A DNA stretch of 64,000 nucleotides from Strongylocentrotus purpuratus (taxonomy: Eukaryota > Echinodermata > Echinoidea > Camarodonta > Strongylocentrotidae), in assembly GCF_000002235.5 (NCBI RefSeq), contig NW_022145551.1, forward strand, positions 1,655,001 to 1,719,000. The letters run 5' to 3'. The translations under genes were made by a program, and so were the position numbers. The number at the start of each line of letters is the position of its first letter. Positions within the stretch are counted from its first letter, which is position 1. Under the pieces are notes generated by a model, which had not been told where the DNA came from, made no database searches, and saw only the letters and a list, made by a program, of their open reading frames with translations. Positions 55,828 through 64,000 of the stretch are shown piece after piece.

Positions 55828-56509
55828 CCCATTCCCTCTGATGTGTAAATTATGCAAAAAATGGTATTAGGTAACATGCTGTTGTAAAAAAAGGCTTGCA
55901 TCCAATAAAAAAACCATTGCATGCTCGATCTTGTTATTGGAAGCAAGTCAGATTTTAACCTACGATATATTGCTTGCAAGGCAGCGTCTTCATCATCAGG
56001 CCACCACTGGTCCATTACACGGTCATGATTATGAAAAATACCTCATATCTCCTGTAACATTGTGACATATTTATTTTGATCAGTCTTCCTTTAGAGCAAA
56101 AGCTTTGAATGTAAGATTTCCTGGGAGAAATTTCAATTGTTCTTAAAACAAACCTTGTCAAGTTAGAGCACGCGATGGTGGCTTCAAGAGGAATCGTGAG
56201 AGATATCAATTGTTGTAATACAACTGAAACTTAATAATAGATACGAAAGTAAAATTGCACTGTAAAATATTTTCCAAAATAAATCATGGCAACAATATTA
56301 GTTTAGATAAAAAGCCTATTCCTTTAAAAAAACATTTTGCATGCGATTCGATTTTAAAGTTTCAAGTTTTATTTCAATTCGAATCCATAAAAAAACACAT
56401 AAGATACTGATTATATACAATATAGAATGCAGAGAACACACACAAAGTGGAACAATGTTTACAATGACTATACGTTTACAAGAACTTTGGATAGTACTAC
56501 CCCGATTGC

Positions 56510-56515
56510 GAGAAA

Positions 56516-56551
<36 letters not shown>

Positions 56552-56690
56552 TAGAGAGAGACGATAGAGAGAGAGAGAGACAGAGAGATAGATTGAGAGA
56601 GAGAGAGACAGAGAGATAGATACAGAGAGAGACAGAGAGATAGATACAGAGAGAGATAGAGAGAGAGAGAGAGACGGCAGAGATAGAGTA
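56510..56690. repeat. (GA)n / (GATA)n microsatellite
   Basis: GA repeats with regular ATAGATACAGAGA interruptions. Long open frames over it are repeat artefacts. Confidence 0.95.
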
Positions 56691-56934
56691 CACAAGAAAC
56701 AAGAGAACAACGATCATAGAATAATTATAGGGGCGATGGATCCCTGTGGATACCAGGCTTTGTCGTCAGGGTGTTCAACCCCATGTGAGGAGAAGAACAA
56801 TTATGACTGAAATAAATATTTAGCAGCGAAAAAGAAAAATTGACATGAAAATTGAATGAAAATGGAGGAAGAAAGAAAGATGGAAAAAGCGACAGAAAAG
56901 GGAAAGGTGAAGATGGAATAAGAGTGAAATAGAT

Positions 56935-57080
56935 AGTGTGTGTGTGTGTGCGCGTGTGTGTGTGCGTGTAATTGTGAGTGTATAGTAGAGAAAGAGAAAG
57001 AGAGAGAATGACAGTTAAGGGTTATAAAAACAGTAAAAGAGAGATAGAGAGAGAGAGAGAGAGTGTGTGTGTGTGTGTGG
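56935..57080. repeat. (TG)n and (GA)n tracts
   Basis: TG and GA microsatellites, the reverse-strand counterparts of the CT/CA tracts in the 34-37-kb cluster, lead into an inverted copy of block R. Confidence 0.9.
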
Positions 57081-57228
57081 GCGACATCATTACCATAAAC
57101 ATATTGACTCAAGACAATCCGTCGTAATGTTGCAAGGTCATTCATTTTAGTAAACACAAAAACATCACAGTATTGTTACCATGTTGGTTTATTAGCTTCA
57201 TACCAACAGTCAAGCCAAAACGGAAGAA
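57075..57228 (-). repeat. Block R of the 32-38-kb cluster, inverted copy
   Basis: gcgacatcattaccataaac and aggtcattcattttagtaaa match the complement of block R and its microsatellite junction. The duplicated unit has thus also moved about 20 kb away in the opposite orientation. Confidence 0.8.
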
Positions 57229-57244
57229 GGAAGAAATTCAAAGC

Positions 57245-58160
57245 ATTCTCTGTTTGATCATTGTTGACGGCTGAACGTCAAATGTGCTCCTGTGAAGATT
57301 TCCCTGCAATAAATTTCCTACCGAAATTGAATTCATAACGCAAATTATGGAGGACTGTATCCTAACCGCAATCATGCTAATCTCAAGAAAATTGAATCTT
57401 TCACCATTTCATTAAACGGCGATTTGATCAAAAGAGTTCAGTTCACCAAATGCTTAGGACATTTGATAGATGAAGAATTTAAATGGTCTAAACAAATCGA
57501 AAACTTAAGTTAACTTACCCAGAAAAACATTAGCATGATAAAGAGAGCAAAGAGTTTTTTGCGTCAAAAATCCTTAAAGTTACTTTATAACAGTCTAGTG
57601 TTGCCACGATTAGATTACTGCTCTGTTGTATGGTCGAACAGATTTTATTCTCATACAACTAAGCTGCAAAAAAATTCAAAAGAGGACCGCAAGAATAATA
57701 TTGAACAAGACATATGACACACCGTCGGCTGATTTGTTCACAAGTCTTAAATGGGTGACACTAGACAAGCGGTTTGAGTTAAGTCGCGTTATGATGATAT
57801 ATAAATACGTTCATAACTTAGCACCTTCTTACCTTCAGGTAGGCTTAATCAATCCTAATGATGTACATGAGCATGTACGTGCATGTTCTGTAATAGTCAC
57901 ATCATTGCTACGGTCCCATACTTTCACTTTCACATGGTGATCTCGCTGTTTCCTAACCTATGGGAAGCAGGAAGTTACGCAGGAGATAACAAAAATGATT
58001 AAGTGGGTCCTTAATTTCTAACTTATTCTCTGCTTAATCATTGTTGACGGTTGTACGTCACATATGCTCCTGTGAAGATTTCGCTACAATCAATTTCCGA
58101 CCCAAATCGAATTCATAACGCAAATTCTGGAGAACTGTACCCTAACCGCAACTATGTTGG
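57245..58160. repeat. 140-bp direct repeats flanking a LINE relic
   Basis: 57245-57385 and 58026-58160 share atcattgttgacgg, gctcctgtgaagattt, gaattcataacgcaaatt and ctgta-ccctaaccgcaa words. They flank the LINE fragment. They are too short and lack the TG..CA ends and signals needed to be called LTRs; a local duplication around the insertion is more likely. Confidence 0.7.
57386..57945 (+). mobile_element. LINE relic, post-RT region
   Basis: The plus strand encodes FTKCLGHLIDEEFKWSKQIE, LVLPRLDYCSVVWSNRFYSH and then, one frame over, KRTARIILNKTYDTPSADLF and VMMIYKYVHNLAPSYL. These are the blocks after the reverse transcriptase in CR1/jockey-like LINEs. At least one stop and one frameshift (near 57680) kill it. 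Both the 5' part and the C-terminal end are absent. Confidence 0.75.
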
Positions 58161-58169
58161 TTACTCAAT

Positions 58170-58770
58170 GAAGACAATGATGTCGGATCACCAATGCAAT
58201 GTAAAAACATGCACAATTTGACAATAAGGACTATTCTTATTTGTTTGTTTTACCTGACTCCTTAGAAAGCATATGTAGTAGTTTGAAGTTTGAATTTTAT
58301 TTATTCCACATTTACATCGAAAAGCAATTCAATTTTTTTACAAGCTTATATTAAGTCAGAATAGATTAAACACACAAAACAAGTTAAAGATAATATAAGT
58401 ATAAGTAAGTAAAATAAGTATATACGAAGTTTCGAAATATATAGATTTGACAGGCAAGGTAAAACAATGTAACATGTGAGGAGCCTAAATAAAAAGCATA
58501 GCTTGTATGTAAAAAAAGGTATTATAGGAGACGAAAACGGAGTAGTGTAGTATAAGATTGTAATGACATACACGAAGAGTGAATGTGAGAAGGAAAGAAA
58601 AATAGATTAAAGAGAATAGGAAATAATGAAGGAAGAAGAAAAAGAAAACAAAGAATAAGTGGAAGAAGAAGAGGCAGAAGAAGAAGAAGAAGAAGAAGAA
58701 GAAGAAGAAGAGAAAGCAAATTGATGAAATCAATGGCATTGTAAAAAGAAAAGAAAAGACAGCTTTAAGT
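58170..58770. other. AT-rich DNA ending in a purine-rich tract
   Basis: No gene is seen. 58600-58720 is an (AAG/GAA)n tract that produces artefactual leucine-rich frames on the minus strand. Confidence 0.55.
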
Positions 58771-58779
58771 AATCTCCGA

Positions 58780-58895
58780 AAGCCCTGGTAATGAGGATTA
58801 ATGCCTTACCAAAGGGCACTGGCGCCTCGACTTGGTTTTAAACCCAGGACCTCCCGGATAAGAGACAAATGCTCTACCACGAAGCCATAGCGCCT
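58780..58895 (-). mobile_element. SINE-1, minus strand
   Basis: ggtaatgaggattaatgcct leads to a B-box complement (ggttttaaaccc) and the end catagcgcctcc. It shows the uninterrupted site gaggattaatgcc where the piggyBac-like MITE is inserted in the copy at 61862-62715. Confidence 0.8.
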
Positions 58896-58904
58896 CCGTA
58901 TTCT

Positions 58905-59590
58905 CTTTTGCAGAAGAAACGATAATTCGATCAAGGATGGAAGGGGAAAGGGAATACCTGGTAGAAAATATGGACCACATCGGTAGCAGCATCATGAATA
59001 TTGTTTCACAAGGGGTTATAATTTCACCTCCCATACTTTAATATATAAATCTTACATTCTCAAATTACTATTTATGTTTCATTCATAATATTTGTTAAAT
59101 TAATTGGTGAAATTCTCAATTGAATCTGTATATAATAAAATAATGCTTTCGTTTTGCACGTGAAACATAAAACTATCTGTTCTATTTGCAGCATACGTAT
59201 AGGTTACCTTCATTCCAATTATACCATGCGAAATAATCATAATGTATATCATAAACATATTTACAAAATGCATCTTCTTCACTCATTCGTTAAAAGGGGA
59301 ATAATCCTATTACACAAAACCCTCCAGTTAGAAGTCCACCGCCAACAGTTCGAATAATGCCAATCAACGGAAATTCAATCAACTACAAGAAGATCTGTAA
59401 TAGAAGAAATAAGTGATGTATTCATAGAGCGGTCGGAATAAACTGCTATATATTTATCGAAAACATACTTGAATGTTTGAATTTTTTACAACCCTTTGGT
59501 CCTATCCAAAATCTATCAGTTCTACATGGTATCTTCACCACTCTGTACCAGCATTATCATACGAAGCTCTAAAAAGTCTCTCCGGCGGAG
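58905..59590. other. DNA downstream of the adhesion GPCR stop
   Basis: It probably contains the 3' untranslated region of the GPCR gene (minus strand). No clear poly-A signal or other gene was identified. Confidence 0.45.
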
Positions 59591-62500
59591 CTAGCCTCCT
59601 GTCTCTGGGCGGATTTCCGCTGGAGTCCGAGTTGGGAACGGGCCGTCCTTCAGGTCTGATGAGCTGTTCTTGAGCGTTGAGCTGGGTTGTCCAGAACCGG
59701 AACTGGCCGCAGAGGGCGTCGTGAAATATTTAGGTAAGCAGCATTTGAACTGGGAACGCCATGTCAAGCGCACCTGAGGCTGTCTAACGCAATACAGCAT
59801 GAAGATGAACAACCCCTGAAGAGAGTTCAGTACAGTAAAGATTCCTTGCACAACCGCACTGGCTGGTTGTATGATGCTCAGGTAACCAACAGACCACGTG
59901 AGACCCATTAGAGTCAGGATGCAAACTGCGTTCTGGAAACGTCGAATCCGCTGGCGCTTCTCCGTCTTGTCCAGGTGTTGTCCTTTCATAGTTTTGTTCA
60001 GTCGCATGAGGACCCGAACATAGATGACAAAGTTGAAGATCATAACGACACCAATAGGTATCAAGAGACCACCGATTACAGGCCAGAATGCAAGGAAGCA
60101 ACTATAACAAAAAATTGAAATAAAATAAAACATCATCTTTAATAACAGATTTATATTTCGGAATTGAGTGTCAAAGACTATCACCAAGACTAGAGATAAA
60201 TGTGCGTCACCTTTAGAAATGTGCAAACATTACACTGACATAAATATTACTAATATTAATACAAATATTAACGATACCAATGTTACATTGAGGAAGCGCC
60301 TTTTCATTATATAATATAGGCGGTAAAATAGGCTCTTGAAATGGCCTTTGACTTAATTTTGAAGTTCTTTAAGATCGTGTTAAGTCATGATGCCAATATA
60401 ATGGGATAATATCTCTCACAGAGCGTCTAAGAACACGAAATTCAGTCTGTCACAACCAGGTGACATTAGATTAAAAAATCCTATCATAAAATCATGACAA
60501 CACAACAGTAACAACAGTACAAACAAAAAAAAAGGCAAATACGTGGTCAGAAGGTTATAGTTTTTTGAAAAGAAATCGATAACTTCATGGTCCAGTACTT
60601 AACGCATGCATATAATTAACATTCACCTACATGAATATGTATAAGTTCAAAAACAAATCGAATAATTATGAGATACATAACACCATTGTTTTCATAATGC
60701 AGAAGTAATTCTTCCTGCACTACCTTCGACGGCTGATGAATACAAAAACCTGTTGTGTTAAAAAAGATATTCTGCATGATGAAACTTACAAATCTGTCTG
60801 TGCGTAGTACTGTCTTGAAGCACCTGCAGTAATCCCGACTATTAACAAAGGGCAACCTACACAAAGAACAAACAATTTGAGAGTGGTCAAGTTTCTATTC
60901 GTCCTTTTCTTCCTATCCCTGTCCTTTCCCTCTTCTTTCTTCTTTCTTCTTTATTTTTGTCTTTCTAATTCCTTTCTATTTTTGGTTCTTTCTTTCTATA
61001 TTTCTTTCCTTTTCGTCTCTCAGCAAGTGACCTACAAAATATAAAACGAACATTTACATGTCCTCATTCTTTCCGGCTTCGTTATTGATTTTTGCTATTT
61101 ATTATGTTTTTAGTCTTGAAATTGTTATTGAATTAGTTTAAAAGGTGTAATGATAACGTTATGTGTTTATGCTACTTGATTGTATTGTATCTTGTTTTAA
61201 TGCATATAGTTTACCTACGGAACCAGGGAGGGGAATGGGGGCAATCTTACCCCATGCGATCAACGAAGCTTTCTTCATAAACCGTGGCAAATAGTAATTT
61301 CGGACCAGTACGAGGAGGTTATGCATGTTGTAGCCCTCAACGGCCATCCAGAAAATTGCTGCCAAGATGAAATATTGGAGGAATGCAGCCAGGATCGAGC
61401 AAGGAAGAGGGGAGAGCTCAGTCACATCTTGTTCAGTGTCCACTGATATCGTCACTAAAAAGACCACATAGAGTCCTAGTAAGGCACAGCAGAGGGATAG
61501 GAGAATCTGGATGGGTTTCTGGTCTCGGAGCTTCCTGAGAGACGAAAAAGAAAACCAGAAAATACTCTGTGAATGTTGCATTATCATAATGGAATAACCA
61601 AATTCATAAACAAATTTACTTTTCCCTTGAATCCTCTAAAATGACCTTCAATTGAACATGTGGAAGTCTCAAACTGACTTGGAATATCTTTTTGCAGGAG
61701 AGGATTATTTGATTTCTTTCAGTTAGGGTTCAGGTTAGGATTAGGATAATCACATTTCTTTTCTCATTACGTTTAATACCGTCGACAGCTTTACTCCGAA
61801 ACAGTCTACATTTAAGGCGATCAAAAATATTGTCATCGTATTAACGTGTGGTGGTTGTTATTTTACCTGACTGCTAAGGAAGCATAAATGCTTGTAAGTG
61901 AGCAACCAGACGTCCGACGGCTTTAGGTCCTCTCCGAGGGACCTGGTAATGAGGATTAACCCTAATAAGGCCGGGGGGCATTATGGCCCCCCCCCCCCCT
62001 CCACGATTTTTCCGATTGCTCGGGAACGCATATGGATGGCGCCCCGCCGCTCGCAGATTTATTTCTTTCGAGTCTTGCGCAACTTTTAAAATATTTTTTT
62101 TGAAAATTGGACCTATGGTTACAAGGTCACGTGACCTTTTGTATTCGCATGCCAGCCCGAAAATCGCCCATTTTCGTGATTTGTGTTCCACATATGGAAA
62201 AGTCATTTTTCCTAAAAACAGATCAAACATGGGTTATAAGTTCTTGTTTAAAGTTTCGGTTTTTGTTTTGGGAGTCAAAATAGTTGAATTGTAGTAAGAA
62301 ATGAAATCAAAATTGTTTTGTCGTATTATTATTCAAAATGGTCTAATGAATATATGTAGTGAAAAAGAATGCTTAAATATGAATAACATATGATTTATGG
62401 GTAAAAATGTGATTTGTATGACTTTATTTGCATAAATTACCATAAATATGCAAATGAGTGAATTTTTCAAAAAAATGAAATTATCATATTATTCTATACA

Positions 62501-63203
62501 CTTCACTTGACATGCGTGCAAATTTTCGCGGTGATCGGCCGAGATCTTAAGGGGGGCATAATGCCCCCCCCCCCCGGCCGTACTAAGACCTCAAATAGCC
62601 TGGCCTTTTTAGGGTTAATGCCTTACCAAAGGGCACTAGCACATCGCCTTGGTTTCAAACCCGAGTCACCGGATTACGAGACCACTGCTCTACCGACTGA
62701 GCTATCGCGCCTCCTCAATTTAGACATGTATTTTTTGTATTAAATGTTGATGTCTATATTAAATGAAACAAAGACGAACATGAACTTAAAGACCGTCAAT
62801 ACTAATGGGCCAGAAGGGATTAGACCACACAGCGAGGTCACTGACGTGGCTATCTCATTAACTCAGCTCTCAAGTAACATAAGAAAAAGAGGATCATGGG
62901 GGGACCAACAGGCACCGATTGGGGAAGTTTTCTATATAGAGGGAGCAAGTAGCTACAAGTATTACAGTGGGGCTTTAAGCGGATTCAAATTCTTCTCCAT
63001 GTGCTGAACAACAATGCTTTTTTATTATTTATAAAGACAATGTCGCATAATAATTTGGCATTTAATAATGTTACTCACTTGTTTGTAGCAAATGTAACGA
63101 TTGTCAGAACAAGGCCCAATATTGACATGAGGCAACCAACATAGCTAACGATCTCGAGGATAAAATCTGCCTCAATTGATAATTTTTCTCCTCCATATAT
63201 ATC
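59591..63203 (-). CDS. Adhesion-class GPCR, seven-helix part (four exons, 5' partial)
   Basis: Exons on the minus strand are 63203-63079, 61534-61251, 60856-60790 and 60101-59591; all junctions are AG/GT and the phases agree (2, 1, 2). The 328 residues give TM1 (ILEIVSYVGCLMSILGLVL), TM2 (KPIQILLSLCCALLGLYVV), TM3 (CSILAAFLQYFILAAIFWMA then VEGYNM), TM4 (AWGCPLLIVGITAGAS), TM5 (WPVIGGLLIPIGVVMIFNF), TM6 (CILTLMGLTWSVGYL) and TM7 (IFTVLNSLQGLFIFMLYC). VEGYNM and LNSLQG are hallmarks of adhesion GPCRs. The TM3 cysteine and the one in ECL2 (DFCFL) should form the usual disulfide. The tail is about 50 residues and serine-rich. The GPS/GAIN exons must lie beyond 63204, probably outside the window. 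Ligand and coupling are unknown. Confidence 0.88.
60110..61240 (-). other. GPCR introns
   Basis: 60102-60789 and 60857-61250 are introns. They contain a CT-rich stretch (60895-61020) but no repeat or further exon that I can support. Confidence 0.6.
61862..62715 (-). mobile_element. SINE-1, minus strand, split by a piggyBac-like MITE
   Basis: The SINE tail (61862-61959, ttttacctgactgctaagga, gtcctctccgagggacct) and head (62615-62715, B-box complement ggtttcaaaccc, A-box complement ccgactgagcta) are separated by the 655-bp MITE. Removing it rejoins gaggattaatgcc, as in the copy at 58780. It lies in the TM1-TM2 intron of the GPCR gene. Confidence 0.9.
61960..62614. mobile_element. piggyBac-like MITE, copy 2 (655 bp)
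   Basis: It has the same termini as 15904-16684 (ccctaataaggccggg / ggcctttttaggg) and TTAA on both sides (61956-61959 and 62615-62618). The centre is shorter by about 120 bp. Shared interior words include gttacaaggtcacgtgacct and cacttcacttgacatgcgtg. Confidence 0.92.
62813..62976 (+). repeat. Dispersed repeat A, copy 3
   Basis: agggattagaccacacagcg to cagtggggctttaa, about 90 percent identical to 3915-4080 by eye, in the same GPCR intron. Confidence 0.8.
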
Positions 63204-64000
63204 CTATAACGGAAATAAAAATGAAGGCTCGAACTTAACTGAGAAAACATGACATTGTTATCTATTCTGAAATCGTCCACTTAAACACGAGGTACCCCTA
63301 TTTTAGGATTCGAATTTCAAATCTCACGTTGACCTTATATGAGTAATAAAGAAAAATGATAAAACAATAATTGGGTCTTATTTACTCCGAGTAGCTTCAT
63401 TGGTATTGCACGCTGATTCTTTATACGATGGAGTGAAGAATTAAACATAGAAAAAGCAGTATTTAACTAGATCAAAGAAATAGAATCAAATACATGATTT
63501 TTTTTATTTTATGGAAAAAGAACCTCGTATGTTTAATAAATATTATTATTACCCCACTGCTTCCAGGTATCCATTAAAAAATGCCTTGGTCTAAAGGGAC
63601 AAATGTGAACAAAACACCTTCTCTAAAGATGGAAGCACAGGAATGGGTCGGGTTTTTTCATTTCAGTTATTAAGTTTGTCCCCATTATGCATGCAACTAC
63701 TAACTAAAAACATGCAACTACCAATTATGTACATTATGAACACACAAAGAATACATACTTTAAAAAAGCAAGTGTGTGGACAAAGTGTGTGAACAAAGGC
63801 AAAGTTTCTTGGGAGGGTTAATCCCCTAAATAATCATACCAAATTGTAAACAGAGTGAAACAAAATGGGGGCGGTCAATTCAATGACCATTGCAGAGCTA
63901 CGGAGATAATTACATATTTAACAATAAGTCTTGTTATAATAAATTTGTTTTAAAGCTTTTGAGTGATACAGGGTTGTTAATGTTATTGGTTTATCCATTA
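63204..64000. other. Upstream intron of the GPCR gene, nothing recognised
   Basis: The acceptor of the TM1 exon is at 63204-63205. I looked for a GPS-type exon (HLTNFAVL-like) on the minus strand and did not find one up to the window edge. There are no clear repeats. Confidence 0.5.

Noticed and set aside
56316-57157. Long serine/leucine frames on the minus strand
   Set aside because: They coincide with GA/TG microsatellites.
57245-58160. LTRs around an internal region
   Set aside because: The direct repeats are only about 140 bp, have no TG..CA ends, primer site or polypurine tract, and the interior is LINE sequence.

Overview
The window looks like nuclear DNA of an invertebrate metazoan, most likely a marine deuterostome such as an echinoderm (an inference, not proven). 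The reasons are: AT-rich sequence with long introns and GT-AG exons; an adhesion-type GPCR gene; tRNA-derived SINEs; LINEs of the CR1/L2 type and of a type whose C-terminus carries a CxxC motif; many small inverted-repeat transposons; and abundant microsatellites and poly-G/poly-C tracts. There are no prokaryotic operons, rRNA genes or CRISPR arrays, and I saw no retroviral or LTR element.

Three host genes can be supported. (1) On the minus strand, three exons spanning 20402 to 17234 join in phase to give a 66-residue secreted peptide precursor: signal peptide, acidic stretch, a two-cysteine loop, a KR site and a short tail. (2) On the plus strand, seven exons from 45693 to 52909 give an 814-residue type I membrane protein. 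It has a signal peptide, two copies of an unrecognised eight-cysteine module (each with a furin-like site), a SEA domain with a GS cleavage motif, and one membrane segment that ends at a TAA; a plausible basic tail follows in the same frame. (3) On the minus strand, four exons from 63203 to 59591 encode the seven-helix part of an adhesion-class GPCR; its extracellular exons lie outside the window.

Most of the rest is mobile or repeated DNA. 0-17 kb: old repeats, a MITE inserted in a LINE relic, a 5'-truncated LINE at 8.3-9.8 kb, SINEs, and a 781-bp TTAA-flanked piggyBac-like MITE at 15.9 kb. 21-26 kb: a LINE 3' end, a palindromic GC cluster, a six-copy minisatellite and several GC-rich repeats. 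26.5-31.6 kb: an apparently complete CR1/L2-type LINE with two open frames, inserted into an older repeat whose uninterrupted copy lies at 22.6 kb. 32-38 kb: a patchwork of segmental duplications. 38.6-44.3 kb: a LINE relic split by a CpG-rich element, a second duplication pair and two strong hairpins. 53-58 kb: LINE relics and another long inverted repeat.

Several insertions are nested: a piggyBac-like MITE in a SINE, a SINE in a mariner-like MITE, and a TTAA MITE in a LINE. In three cases a second copy or the restored reading frame shows the site before insertion. The genes show no sign of shared function; they appear to be neighbours only.
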